Below are positions 39,326 to 47,722 of a stretch of 64,000 nucleotides of DNA, piece by piece. The stretch's first letter is position 1; the number at the start of each line of letters is the position of its first letter. Under the pieces are notes generated by a model, which searched no databases, was not told the DNA's origin, and was given only the letters and a program-made list of their open reading frames with translations. The translations under genes and the position numbers were made by a program. The DNA comes from Agromyces bracchium (lineage in GTDB: Bacteria; Actinomycetota; Actinomycetes; Actinomycetales; Microbacteriaceae): the NCBI RefSeq assembly GCF_009709675.1, contig NZ_WMLB01000025.1, positions 186,001 through 250,000 on the forward strand, given 5' to 3'.

Positions 39326-41211
39326 TTGACCTCCGATGCGCCGATCAGGGATTCGGACCAGCCCAGCAGCCGGATCTGCTCCTCGGATCCGACCGCGGGC
39401 ACGTAGAACATGAGCTGGATGCCGATGACGCGCTGCACGCCCTTGGCGCTCTTCTCATCGAAGCCGGAGAGCGCGGCGCCGGGCTGGCCCTCCTTGAAGC
39501 CGATGGTGCCGCCGTCGTTCGGCGTGACCTTCTCGGTCTGCGTGATCGAGACCGTCACGAGTGCGCCGGAGTCGTTCGTGGCGAGCGCGACGGTCGGGCT
39601 GTCGCCCGGCTCGTTGGAGAACGCGACGTCGGCGGTGTCGGGAAGGTCGTCGGCGATGGCCTTCTGCCCCTCGACGCCGAGCTGCTGCCGGATGACGTCG
39701 CCCTCGGGGTCGAAGAACTGCGCGAACTCGGACTCGTCGCCCTTCAGCAGCACGTCGGCGTAGGCGGGGGCGACCTGACCGGTCGGCATCACGAGGCCCT
39801 TGAACTCGGGGTTGATCGGCGGAGCGCCGATCGACGCCGGGGCGACCTCGGGCACGTCGGCGTCGGGGACGAGCGCCGTCGCGTACAGGACCTTGTAGTT
39901 CTCGCGCGGGGACTCCTGGCGCAGGACCAGGGCGGTCGGGGCGACCGTCTCGTCGTCGTTGTTCTTCGCGATGGTCAGCACGGTCCGCGGCCATCCGGTC
40001 GCCTGCTGCGGCAGGGTCAGCGTCAGCGGCGCGGCGGGGATCGCGGGAAGCGAGGCCTGGTCGGGCAGCGACTTGCGGATCGCGTAGTTCGCCTTGCGCG
40101 CCTCGTAGGCGGGACCGGTGAACCGCTCCGCGAGCTGCTGCGCATCGGCGGCGGCGTCGACCTCGGTCGTGAAGACCGCGACGCGGCGCATGATGCGCTC
40201 CATCTGGGGCACCGTCACCGCGGGCACGACCGCCGGAGCCTCCGGCTCGGTCGACTCGGCCTCATCGGCTTCCCCCTCGGCCGCGGTCTCGACCGGGGTG
40301 GCCGGGGCCGTCGTCTCGGGCGCCGACGACAGGTCGGGCCAGTAGTCCGAGGAGCACGCCGACAGGGCGATCGCCGGAACCAGGAGCACGGGCAGGAGCG
40401 CGATGCGCTTGGCGCGGCCGGCCGAGCGGCTCGGACCGGTCGAGCCCAGCGCGGCGCGCTGCGACCGAGGCGGGCGGGGTGCGCGCATGAGCTTGCCCTT
40501 CGGACCCTTCGGGAGGTTGCGTCGGGGCCCGCGCGAACGGCGATGCGCCAGGACGCCGGAGATGACGAGGACGATGCCCACGATGAACAGCAGCGCGCCG
40601 CCGGCGATCAGCGGGCCGGCCCACGGCGTGGCGTTGTCGAGCGGCCATGCGACGACGATGCGACCGGGCGCGGGGGCCGTGCCGTCGGACGAGACGAGGA
40701 CCGTGATCCCCTCGGGCACGTCGACCGTGGTCGTGAGGGTGCGGTCGCCGGTGAACTCGTCGAGCCACAGGTCGCTGCCGACCGGCGACGCGGCGGGGTC
40801 GGGCTCCGCCTCGGCGGACTCGGACTCCTCGTCGGCCTGCGGTTCGTCGGTCGCCGGGGTCCCGGGGGTGTTGTCGTCGACGGGCTGCGCCACGACCACC
40901 TCGCTCGTGAGCTCGCCGGCCTCGCCGTCGTAGCCGACCGACACGTACGGGTCCTCGCCGATCCAGCTCAAGACGTCCTCGGTGCGCCCGTAGGCGAGAT
41001 GGACGGGGCCGCCGCCGGAGACCGTGATGGTCTGTTTTCCCGGGTTCGCGGCGAGCGCCTCGGGCGTGAGGACCGTGTAGCTCGCCTGGTTCTCGACCAC
41101 CGCTCCGAGGGAGACCTTGTCGGGCTCGAGGAAGACGGTTCGTTGGGCGATGCCGATGCCGACCAGCACGGCGGCAGCAGCGAACGCCAGAATGGCGAGG
41201 ACGAAGCGCAC
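39322..41211 (-). CDS. Large envelope protein with two membrane helices and an internal lipobox-like segment
   Basis: 629 residues. First helix at 2-20 (FVLAILAFAAAAVLVGIGIA), an outside domain to about 195 with an acidic Glu/Ser/Asp linker, second helix about 199-222 (LLFIVGIVLVISGVLA), then a basic stretch and a third hydrophobic segment ending LSAC at Cys286 like a lipobox. The C-terminal domain (about 330-629) is secreted-like and unrecognised. It looks like a joined membrane protein plus lipoprotein. Start GTG 41211 has GGAGGT seven bases upstream, which rules out the longer ATG start. Confidence 0.78.
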   Translation of the reverse strand: MRFVLAILAFAAAAVLVGIGIAQRTVFLEPDKVSLGAVVENQASYTVLTPEALAANPGKQTITVSGGGPVHLAYGRTEDVLSWIGEDPYVSVGYDGEAGELTSEVVVAQPVDDNTPGTPATDEPQADEESESAEAEPDPAASPVGSDLWLDEFTGDRTLTTTVDVPEGITVLVSSDGTAPAPGRIVVAWPLDNATPWAGPLIAGGALLFIVGIVLVISGVLAHRRSRGPRRNLPKGPKGKLMRAPRPPRSQRAALGSTGPSRSAGRAKRIALLPVLLVPAIALSACSSDYWPDLSSAPETTAPATPVETAAEGEADEAESTEPEAPAVVPAVTVPQMERIMRRVAVFTTEVDAAADAQQLAERFTGPAYEARKANYAIRKSLPDQASLPAIPAAPLTLTLPQQATGWPRTVLTIAKNNDDETVAPTALVLRQESPRENYKVLYATALVPDADVPEVAPASIGAPPINPEFKGLVMPTGQVAPAYADVLLKGDESEFAQFFDPEGDVIRQQLGVEGQKAIADDLPDTADVAFSNEPGDSPTVALATNDSGALVTVSITQTEKVTPNDGGTIGFKEGQPGAALSGFDEKSAKGVQRVIGIQLMFYVPAVGSEEQIRLLGWSESLIGASEVK

Positions 41212-41259
41212 TCGGGTTACCTCCAGGCCGCCCGCGGCGGCATCCGACAAAGACACCCC

Positions 41260-41265
41260 ACACTA
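41260..41265 (-). promoter_or_regulatory. -10 box (TAGTGT) for the 41211 gene
   Basis: TAGTGT on the minus strand about 48 bases before GTG 41211, giving a leader with the GGAGGT site. Confidence 0.4.
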
Positions 41266-41336
41266 CCGACGCAGTCTGGGAGTCTCCTAACCGATGTCTG
41301 GGTGACATCGGACCCCATCCGGGCCGCGCCGGGCCG

Positions 41337-41342
41337 TATGAT
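41337..41342 (+). promoter_or_regulatory. -10 box (TATGAT) for the coiled-coil gene
   Basis: TATGAT 64 bases before TTG 41407. The leader ends in GGAGGAAGAA directly before the start. Confidence 0.45.
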
Positions 41343-41406
41343 CGGAGGCGACCCGCGCGCCCCCCACAACCCCCCACAACGCGGGACACGGACCCCGGAG
41401 GAAGAA

Positions 41407-43014
41407 TTGGCCGTCGAAGAGACCGAGTTCACGCAGGTGTTCCGCGGATACGACAAGGACGAGGTCGACCGCAGCATCAACCAGCTCCGCCGCGAGATCA
41501 TCTCGGCGAACAATGCGTCGGGTGACGTGCAGAAGGAGAACAAGCGCCTTCACGCTCGCATCGAGGAGCTCACCGCCGAGCTCGAGGAGGTCGGCAGCCC
41601 GACGTTCTCGGGCCTCGGCACGAAGCTCGAGAACACGCTCCGCGTCGCCGAGGAGCAGTCGACGCGCCTGATCGCCCAGGCCGACATCGACGCCGAGAAG
41701 CTCCGTCGCGCGGCCGAGGACGAGGCGCACCTCATGCGCTCCGACGCGCACGAACTCGCCGAGCGCACGCTGAGCGAGGCGCGCGCCCAGGCGAACCGCC
41801 TGCTCGAGAACGCCCGCGCCGAGGCCGACGACATGGTCGCCCGTGCGCACGAGGCGAGCGAGCAGGTCCGCGACGACGCCAACCGCGACGCGGCGACGAT
41901 CCGCGGCACCGCATCGACCGAGGCGGCCGAGGCGCGTGCGACCGCGAAGCGCGAGTCGGCGGCCGTCGTCTCCGAGGCCGAGCGGAAGGCCGCGGAGATG
42001 CTCGTCGCCGCCAACACCGAGGCCAACGAGGCTCGTGCCGCCGCGGCCGGCCTCCAGGAGGAGACCGAGCAGACCCGCGCGGAGGTCGCGGTCGAGCTCG
42101 ACCAGAAGCGCGCCGAGCTCGCCAAGGAGACCGAGCAGGCCCGCATCGACCTCGCCAAGGAGACCGAGCAGGCGCGTCTCGACCTCGAGCGCGAGACCGC
42201 CGAGGCGCGCGCCGCGCTCGACGCCGAGATCGAGGAGCGCCGCGCGGTGCTCGAGCACGAGCTCGAGCAGGCGCGCACCGACCTCGACCGCGAGCTCGAC
42301 GCGGAGCGCGTCAAGCTCGCGCAGGAGCGCGAGCAGGTCTCGGTCGACCTGGAGCGCGAGACGGAGACCGCCCGCCTCAAGCTGCAGCACGAGCTCGACC
42401 GCATCCGTGCCAAGCACGCGGCGGAGCTCGAGCAGATGCGAGCCGACCTCGCCCTCGAGCAGGAGCAGGCGCGCGCCGACTTCGAGGCCGAGGCGGAGCA
42501 GGCCCGCATCGACCTCGACAACCAGCTGACCTCGATGAAGAAGAAGACGACCCACGAGGTCGATCGGATGCGTCGCGAGATCGAGCGTGCGCGCATGGAC
42601 CTCGATGCCGAGCTCGCGACCAAGCGCGACGAGGCCGAGCAGGAGCTGCTCGCCGCGCAGCAGGAGGCCGCCGACCAGACGAAGAAGTTCCTCGACGACT
42701 CCAACGCCGAGCTCGCCGAGGCCGTCGCCCGCACTGCGGAGGCTCGCGCCGAGGCCGAGCGTCTGGAGACCGAGGCTCGGACCGAGATCGCCGACGCTCG
42801 CGACAGGGCCGACGAGGAGGCGCGCGAGCGCGTCGCCGCGGCGCACTCGCAGGCGCGCAAGCTGATCGCCGACGCCGAGGAGCGCACGCGCGCCCTCGTG
42901 GCGGACGCCGAGGACCGCCTCGCCCAGATTAGGATCGAGCGAGACGCGGTCGCGGGCTACTTCGAGAGCCTGCGCGGCGTGCTGACCCAGGCGGAGCAGG
43001 TGGCGAACAAGTAA
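41407..43014 (+). CDS. Long coiled-coil cytoskeletal protein with DivIVA-like N-terminus (Scy/FilP-like)
   Basis: 535 residues. The N-terminus TEFTQVFRGYDKDEVDRSINQLRREI resembles the membrane/pole-binding head of DivIVA. Almost all the rest is predicted helix, with no Pro between about 66 and 535. Residues 216-414 follow an 11-residue (hendecad) pattern, with a hydrophobic residue at nearly every eleventh position. This recalls actinobacterial Scy, FilP and DivIVA scaffold proteins that organise polar growth, but the exact group is uncertain. The start is TTG 41407, six bases after GGAGG; there is no ATG nearby. Confidence 0.85.
   Translation: MAVEETEFTQVFRGYDKDEVDRSINQLRREIISANNASGDVQKENKRLHARIEELTAELEEVGSPTFSGLGTKLENTLRVAEEQSTRLIAQADIDAEKLRRAAEDEAHLMRSDAHELAERTLSEARAQANRLLENARAEADDMVARAHEASEQVRDDANRDAATIRGTASTEAAEARATAKRESAAVVSEAERKAAEMLVAANTEANEARAAAAGLQEETEQTRAEVAVELDQKRAELAKETEQARIDLAKETEQARLDLERETAEARAALDAEIEERRAVLEHELEQARTDLDRELDAERVKLAQEREQVSVDLERETETARLKLQHELDRIRAKHAAELEQMRADLALEQEQARADFEAEAEQARIDLDNQLTSMKKKTTHEVDRMRREIERARMDLDAELATKRDEAEQELLAAQQEAADQTKKFLDDSNAELAEAVARTAEARAEAERLETEARTEIADARDRADEEARERVAAAHSQARKLIADAEERTRALVADAEDRLAQIRIERDAVAGYFESLRGVLTQAEQVANK
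42052..42648 (+). repeat. Hendecad (33-bp) repeat region inside the coiled-coil gene
   Basis: Hydrophobic residues fall at 216, 227, 238, 249, 260, 271, 282, 293, 304, 315, 326, 348, 359, 370, 392, 403 and 414; only 337 (His) and 381 (Thr) break the series. The best-preserved DNA copies are the 33-bp tandem units 42118-42150 and 42151-42183, encoding LAKETEQARID and LAKETEQARLD. Confidence 0.85.
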
Positions 43015-43037
43015 CGCGAGACGAGGGAGCGCGGGGA

Positions 43038-44102
43038 TTGAAGATCCAGAACGCGTTCCGCATCGCGCTCGTCGGCACGCTCGGCGTCGGAACCGGACTC
43101 CTGATCCTGTCCGCCGTCTCGAGCCTGTCGACGATCCTCACCTACATCGGAGCAGCACTGTTCCTGGCCCTCGGCCTCGAGCCCGCCGTCAGCGGGCTCG
43201 AGCGCCGAGGGCTTCCGCGTTGGGGCGCCATCCTGCTCGTCATCGCGGGGGTCGCGGCGGTCGTCGCCGCCCTCCTCATCGCGGTGATCCCGATCATCGT
43301 CGACCAGGTCGCCGACCTGATCGCCCAGATCCCGGGGATCGTCGCGCAGATCAACCGCGTCGACTGGATCGCGTGGCTCCAGGAGCAGTTCCCGCTGCTC
43401 CTCATCGAGGAGATCAGCCAGCAGGCGGGGGCGGCGCTCACCGACTTCTTCACCAACCCGAACCGGCTGAGCGAACTCCTGGGCGGCGTGTGGGCGGTCG
43501 CGATCGCGATCGGCGGAGGAGTGTTCGCGGTGATCGTGGTCGCGGTCCTCACGATCTACTTCACGGCGTCGCTCGACGCGATGAAGCGGGCCACCTACCA
43601 GCTCATCCCGGCGTCGCGTCGCGCACGCTTCGCCGACCTGACGGAGCAGATCACGCAGTCCGTCGGCCGCTACGTCATCGGCCAGGTCTCGCTCGCGGCC
43701 GTCAACGGCTTCCTGAGCTTCACGTTCCTCTCGATCATCCAGGCGCCGTTCCCCGCCGTGCTCGCCTTCATCGCGTTCCTGTTCTCGCTCGTCCCGCTCG
43801 TGGGCACGCTCACGGGTTCCGTGATCATCGTGCTGCTCTGCCTCATCCCGGGCCTCGGGTCGCCGCTCACCGCGCTCGTGGCGGCGATCTACTACCTGAT
43901 CTACATGCAGGTCGAGGCGTACGTGCTCTCGCCGCGCATCATGAGTCGCGCGGTCAAGGTGCCCGGGGCCCTCGTGGTCGTCGCGGCGCTCGCCGGCGGC
44001 GCGTTGCTCGGCATCCTCGGGGCGCTCGTCGCGATCCCGATCGCCGCGGCCATCCTCCTCATCATCAAGCAGGTCGTCATCCCGCGCCAGAACGAGCGCT
44101 GA
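43038..44102 (+). CDS. AI-2E transporter family permease (PerM-like)
   Basis: 354 residues with about seven to eight membrane helices and a soluble loop between helices 2 and 3 (DQVADLIAQIPGIVAQINR...). The family signature near the C-terminus is clear: FLFSLVPLVGTLTGSVI and MQVEAYVLSPRIMSRAVKVP. Some members move autoinducer-2, others act as Na+/H+ antiporters; the substrate here is unknown. TTG 43038 has GCGGGG just upstream. It starts 23 bases after the coiled-coil gene, so the two are probably one operon. Confidence 0.9.
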   Translation: MKIQNAFRIALVGTLGVGTGLLILSAVSSLSTILTYIGAALFLALGLEPAVSGLERRGLPRWGAILLVIAGVAAVVAALLIAVIPIIVDQVADLIAQIPGIVAQINRVDWIAWLQEQFPLLLIEEISQQAGAALTDFFTNPNRLSELLGGVWAVAIAIGGGVFAVIVVAVLTIYFTASLDAMKRATYQLIPASRRARFADLTEQITQSVGRYVIGQVSLAAVNGFLSFTFLSIIQAPFPAVLAFIAFLFSLVPLVGTLTGSVIIVLLCLIPGLGSPLTALVAAIYYLIYMQVEAYVLSPRIMSRAVKVPGALVVVAALAGGALLGILGALVAIPIAAAILLIIKQVVIPRQNER

Positions 44103-44172
44103 CACCGACGCACGGCCGGCCGCCGTTCGAGCGGGCGCGGGCCGTCCGAGCGTGCGCCGCCGGCGCGGCGCG

Positions 44173-44925
44173 TCAGGCCTCGGGCGTCGAGACGGATGCC
44201 GCGGGCCACTCGGTCGGCAACGGCAGCGCCGCGGGGTTCACCGCGCCGACGATCTCGTCCAGCACGCGGCGGGTCTGGGACTCGCCCACCCAGAGGTGCT
44301 TGCCGCCCTCGACATCGATGCGCGTCAGGTTCGGCAGCCCGGCGAACCGCTCGGCCGCCTCGGCGGGCTTGAGGTAGTCGTCGTGCTCGGGGATCAGCGC
44401 CACGACGGGCACCGGAGCGGAGCGCCAGCGCGCGAGCTCCTCATCGCTCGTGCGGTGCAGCGGCGGCGAGAGCAGGATCGCGCCCGCGATGCCGTGCTCG
44501 AGTCCGTACTTCAGCGCGAGCTCGGTCCCGAACGACCAGCCGACGAGCCACGGGTTCGGCAGCCCCCGCTCCACGACGAAGCGCATCGCGGCCGCGACAT
44601 CCGCTCGCTCGCTCACGCCGTGGCCGAACTCGCCCTCGCTCGTGCCGCGCACGGAGCTGGTGCCGCGCGTATTGAAGCGGAGCACCGCGAGGTCGGCGAG
44701 TGCGGGCAGCCGCGCGGCGGCCTTCCGCAGGATGTGCGAGTCCATGAACCCGCCGGCGGTCGGCAGCGGATGCAGCGTCACGAGCGTCGCCACCGGGGGC
44801 CGGTCGAGCGGCATCGCGAGCTCGCCGACGAGGCGGAGCCCGTCATCGGTGCGGAGTTCGATCTCCTCGCGGCGCGCAGGCAGCAGCGCTCCGGCTCGGA
44901 TCTCGGTCATGGTGTCGTCGGTCAC
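44173..44925 (-). CDS. Alpha/beta hydrolase
   Basis: 250 residues. The nucleophile elbow is GWSFGTE (Ser). Probable acid and base are Asp in IPEHDDYL and His in GGKHLWVG. The early segment TLVTLHPLPTAGGFMDSHIL and FNTRGTSSVRGTS resemble the dienelactone-hydrolase / CocE-like group of small serine hydrolases. Substrate unknown. GTG 44925 overlaps the stop of the upstream small gene (GTGA), so the pair is co-translated. The inner ATG 44910 is a weaker choice. Confidence 0.85.
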   Translation of the reverse strand: MTDDTMTEIRAGALLPARREEIELRTDDGLRLVGELAMPLDRPPVATLVTLHPLPTAGGFMDSHILRKAAARLPALADLAVLRFNTRGTSSVRGTSEGEFGHGVSERADVAAAMRFVVERGLPNPWLVGWSFGTELALKYGLEHGIAGAILLSPPLHRTSDEELARWRSAPVPVVALIPEHDDYLKPAEAAERFAGLPNLTRIDVEGGKHLWVGESQTRRVLDEIVGAVNPAALPLPTEWPAASVSTPEA

Positions 44926-45230
44926 GTGGGTCCGATCCTCCAGCAGTGGGTGTGCCAGTGTCGTCGCGAGGCCAGGTCGGCCGAGTCGCCCAGGACGCCG
45001 TCGGCGCGCCAGGCCACGAGGTGCGCGACACCGGGGTCGATCTCGAGCCCGCAACCCGGGCACAGGTAGGCCTTCACCGCCTGCGCCTCGGACACCGGCT
45101 GCACGTTCCATTCGCGCCCGCCGCGCACCTCGGTGCGCCGCCAGCCGGCCGTCATCCGCGCGACGTCGAGCTCCGGATGCGGCTCGCGCGCCTTCGCGGC
45201 GCGACCACGGGAGCGGTGCGAACGGGCCAT
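44922..45230 (-). CDS. Small basic protein with a likely zinc site
   Basis: 102 residues. A basic N-terminus (ARSHRSRGRAAKAR) is followed by a compact domain with CPGCGLEIDPGVAH (Cys-x2-Cys) and HWHTHCW near the C-terminus, a plausible zinc ribbon using Cys and His. It is a conserved-looking actinobacterial type often seen next to hydrolase genes, but I cannot name a function. ATG follows TAGACT by six bases. Confidence 0.75.
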   Translation of the reverse strand: MARSHRSRGRAAKAREPHPELDVARMTAGWRRTEVRGGREWNVQPVSEAQAVKAYLCPGCGLEIDPGVAHLVAWRADGVLGDSADLASRRHWHTHCWRIGPT

Positions 45231-45236
45231 CGGTCC

Positions 45237-45242
45237 AGTCTA
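45237..45242 (-). promoter_or_regulatory. -10 box (TAGACT), leaderless start for the zinc-site protein/hydrolase pair
   Basis: TAGACT on the minus strand, six bases before ATG 45230. Confidence 0.5.
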
Positions 45243-45268
45243 GGGTCGGGTCGGACTCGGGAGCCGAC

Positions 45269-46081
45269 TCAGTACCAGCCGACGCTCTGCGAGTGCGCCC
45301 ACGCGCCGCAGGGCGTGCCGTAGCGGCCCTGGATGTAGCCGAGGCCCCATTCGATCTGCGTGGCCGCGTTCGTCTCCCAGTCGGCGCCCGCGGTGGCCAT
45401 CTTCGAGCCGGGGAGCGCCTGCGGGATGCCGTAGGCCCCGCTCGAGGCGTTGTAGGCGTTCACGCGCCATCCGGATTCCTTGCTCCAGAGTGCGACGAGG
45501 CAGTCGAACTCGGTCGTCGGCCAGCCGCGCGCGGCGACGGCCTGTGCACCGTACGCCTGTGCGCTGCCCGGATCGGGCACCACGGCGGGCGGCGCCCAGC
45601 CGGCGGCGGCCGCGGGCTCGGGCTCGTCGGGCTTCGCCTCGACGACGTACCCCTCGGAGGCCACCGCGAGCGAGGAGTAGCCGTCGGCGAGCTCGACCTC
45701 CTGCGCGGTCTCGCCGCCGAAGCGGTCGACCGGGACGTACGTCGAGGTCGCCGTCGCGCCCGAGTACGGGTCGACGACGTTGACGAGCAGGAAGCTGACG
45801 GATGCCGCGAACGCGAACACCACGGTCGCCGCCTGCTTGACCGGGCCGGCGACGCTCCCCCGCTGCGCCGGTCGACCCGATGCGCGTGCCTCCGGGCGGG
45901 CGGCCGACCGGGCGTCGGGCCGAACGGCGGGTCGGGCGTCGAGGTCTGTCGCGGGCCGGACCGGGCGTGCCGCCTGCGGCACCCGACGAGGTCGCACGCC
46001 CGCCGCGGCGTCGGCGCGCGCCCACCGCTCCCGGACGGCATCCATCGGCACGTCGTCGTACTCGTCCGAATGCCTGCCCAC
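45269..46081 (-). CDS. Membrane-anchored lytic transglycosylase-like protein
   Basis: 270 residues. A Pro/Arg/Ala-rich cytoplasmic N-terminus (1-85) leads into one transmembrane helix (about 88-106, VVFAFAASVSFLLVNVV). An extracellular linker follows, then a C-terminal SLT-type domain: FDCLVALWSKESGWRVNAYN (catalytic Glu), SGAYGIPQALPGSKMA and IEWGLGYIQGRYGTPCGAW, ending WY. It should cleave peptidoglycan glycan strands. GTG 46081 is nine bases after TACACT; ATG 46045 is an alternative start. Confidence 0.85.
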   Translation of the reverse strand: MGRHSDEYDDVPMDAVRERWARADAAAGVRPRRVPQAARPVRPATDLDARPAVRPDARSAARPEARASGRPAQRGSVAGPVKQAATVVFAFAASVSFLLVNVVDPYSGATATSTYVPVDRFGGETAQEVELADGYSSLAVASEGYVVEAKPDEPEPAAAAGWAPPAVVPDPGSAQAYGAQAVAARGWPTTEFDCLVALWSKESGWRVNAYNASSGAYGIPQALPGSKMATAGADWETNAATQIEWGLGYIQGRYGTPCGAWAHSQSVGWY

Positions 46082-46090
46082 GATTGGTCG

Positions 46091-46096
46091 AGTGTA
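46091..46096 (-). promoter_or_regulatory. -10 box (TACACT) for the transglycosylase-like gene
   Basis: TACACT on the minus strand, nine bases before GTG 46081; a leader of only two or three bases is expected. Confidence 0.35.
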
Positions 46097-46131
46097 ACGG
46101 AGGGAATCCCCCCGGTCGAACGCCGGGCCGC

Positions 46132-46686
46132 TCACCGGACCGCGAGCATCACGTCGACGACGGCATCGAGGACGAGGTCGACCTGCGCCTCGCGGTACCC
46201 GCCGCGCTGCGGCGAGAACACGACGCCCCGGACGTCGTCGATCGCGACCGGCCATCCGTCGCGGAAGTACCGCGTGAGTCGGTCGGCGAACGCATCGACC
46301 TCGTGCACGTCGTACCCGAGGGCGAGCCAGCTCACGCGCTCGAAACGAGCGCCCTCGGGCCGCGCGAGACGGTTCGCGACCACCTGCGCCGTCGTGCGGG
46401 CCTCGGCGAGCCACGCCTCGTCGCCGTGCAGCCGGGAGGCGATCTGCCGCTCCCGGAACGCGAAGGCGTCCTCCAGTCGCTCCATGGCCGCGTCGACGTG
46501 GGAGGTCGAGTAGCCGCCCTTCTGCATCGAGAACGCGGTCAGTCGGATCCGCTCGGCGTCGAGGCCCTGGTCTTCGGGGTCGGGGCGGCCGTCGTACGCG
46601 CGACGGGCACGCTGGAGGAAGTCCTCGACCTCGGCGGTCTTGTAGCCCAGCTGGTTCCTGCGGGCCCGGGGGAACGTGGCATCCAC
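46132..46686 (-). CDS. Protein built of four DivIVA-like motifs
   Basis: 184 residues. Four copies of a short motif of the DivIVA N-terminal type (F..x.GY....VD.fl..) are centred on Tyr15, Tyr59, Tyr125 and Tyr164: FPRARRNQLGYKTAEVEDFL, FSMQKGGYSTSHVDAAM, LALGYDVHEVDAF and FSPQRGGYREAQVDLVL. It looks like two tandem pairs without a long coiled coil. A membrane-curvature or division role is inferred. GTG 46686 follows GATACT by six bases. Confidence 0.8.
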   Translation of the reverse strand: MDATFPRARRNQLGYKTAEVEDFLQRARRAYDGRPDPEDQGLDAERIRLTAFSMQKGGYSTSHVDAAMERLEDAFAFRERQIASRLHGDEAWLAEARTTAQVVANRLARPEGARFERVSWLALGYDVHEVDAFADRLTRYFRDGWPVAIDDVRGVVFSPQRGGYREAQVDLVLDAVVDVMLAVR

Positions 46687-46692
46687 CGCACC

Positions 46693-46698
46693 AGTATC
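46693..46698 (-). promoter_or_regulatory. -10 box (GATACT), leaderless start for the four-motif protein
   Basis: GATACT on the minus strand, six bases before GTG 46686; a weaker match than the others. Confidence 0.35.
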
Positions 46699-46727
46699 GC
46701 GCACGCGCGACGGTTCCTCGCGCACGG

Positions 46728-47711
46728 TCACGAGAAGATCTGGAACGCGGCGAACGCGACGGCCGCCGACGGGAGGATCGAGTCGAGCCGGTCGAGGAAG
46801 CCCCCGTGCCCCGGCAGCCACGAACTCATGTCCTTGATGCCGAGGTCTCGCTTGATGAGCGACTCGGCGAGGTCTCCGAGGGTCGCCGAGAGGAAGATGG
46901 CGGCGCCGAACACCAGGCCGAACCACCACGGCTGCCCGAGCATGAACAGCGCGAGCAGGACGCCCGCGAGCAGGCTCGCGAGCGCGCCGCCCGCGAATCC
47001 CTCCCAGGTCTTCTTCGGGCTGATGACGGGCGCCATCGGGTGCCGGCCGAACGCCAGGCCCGATGCGTACGCCCCCGTGTCCGCCGCGACCGCGGTGATG
47101 ATGAACGCCAGCGTCCACCACTGGCCGCCGTCGGCGGCCGTGAGCACCACCGCGAACGTGGCGAGGAAGGTGACGTAGCCCTGCACGAACACGCCGGCCC
47201 CGAGGTCGCGCACGAGGCTCGAGGTCTCGGCGCGGACTGAGGCGGAGGCCTGCTCGGCGAGCCGCCAGACCACCACGAGCGCCATCCCGCCGAGGACCCC
47301 GACGAGCTGCCCGGCCGGCCCGCCGTAGTACGCCACCGGTACGGCGACGACCGCCGCGATCACGGTCGGGATGCGCGGCACCCGGTATCCGCCGTGCTTC
47401 AGCGCCGCCGCGAGCTCGGAGCTGGAGAACCCGGCCACGACGACCGCGAACACCATGAACAGCTCCTTGAACACCAGGAGGCTGAGGAGCAGGGTGCCGC
47501 CGAACGCCAGGCCGATCAGGATGGCGAGGAGGAGGTTCCGACCGGTTCGCGCGTTGATGCGCTCCTGGGCTTCGTCGAACTGCGCGCGGGATGCCTCGAA
47601 CTGGCGCTCGAGGTCCACGCGCCGCGCGTGCATCTGCGCGCGGAGCTCGTCGCGCGTCGAATGCCGCTGGTCGTCGGCGTCCGACCGTTCCCCATCAGGG
47701 ACGCCCGTCAT
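46728..47711 (-). CDS. cdsA: Phosphatidate cytidylyltransferase
   Basis: 327 residues. It makes CDP-diacylglycerol from phosphatidate and CTP at the membrane. The family signature SLIKRDLGIKDMSSWLPGHGGFLDRLDS is at the C-terminus. About eight helices follow an N-terminal cytoplasmic extension of about 60 residues with a short coiled coil (RDELRAQMHARRVDLERQFEASRAQFDEAQERI), longer than in E. coli. It is 12 bases downstream of frr in the rpsB-tsf-pyrH-frr-cdsA block. Confidence 0.95.
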   Translation of the reverse strand: MTGVPDGERSDADDQRHSTRDELRAQMHARRVDLERQFEASRAQFDEAQERINARTGRNLLLAILIGLAFGGTLLLSLLVFKELFMVFAVVVAGFSSSELAAALKHGGYRVPRIPTVIAAVVAVPVAYYGGPAGQLVGVLGGMALVVVWRLAEQASASVRAETSSLVRDLGAGVFVQGYVTFLATFAVVLTAADGGQWWTLAFIITAVAADTGAYASGLAFGRHPMAPVISPKKTWEGFAGGALASLLAGVLLALFMLGQPWWFGLVFGAAIFLSATLGDLAESLIKRDLGIKDMSSWLPGHGGFLDRLDSILPSAAVAFAAFQIFS

Positions 47712-47722
47712 GGTGTGGCCCC

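Noticed and set aside
40543-41406. Upstream extension of the coiled-coil protein
   Set aside because: It is antisense to the 39322-41211 gene; GGAGGAAGAA-TTG at 41407 is a clear start.
42118-42183. Tandem 33-bp units as a CRISPR-like or VNTR array
   Set aside because: There are no spacers, the units are in frame and they form part of a regular hendecad coil.
44173-45111. Longer 312-codon form of the hydrolase
   Set aside because: The extension overlaps the zinc-site gene in another phase; the GTGA junction at 44925 explains the start.
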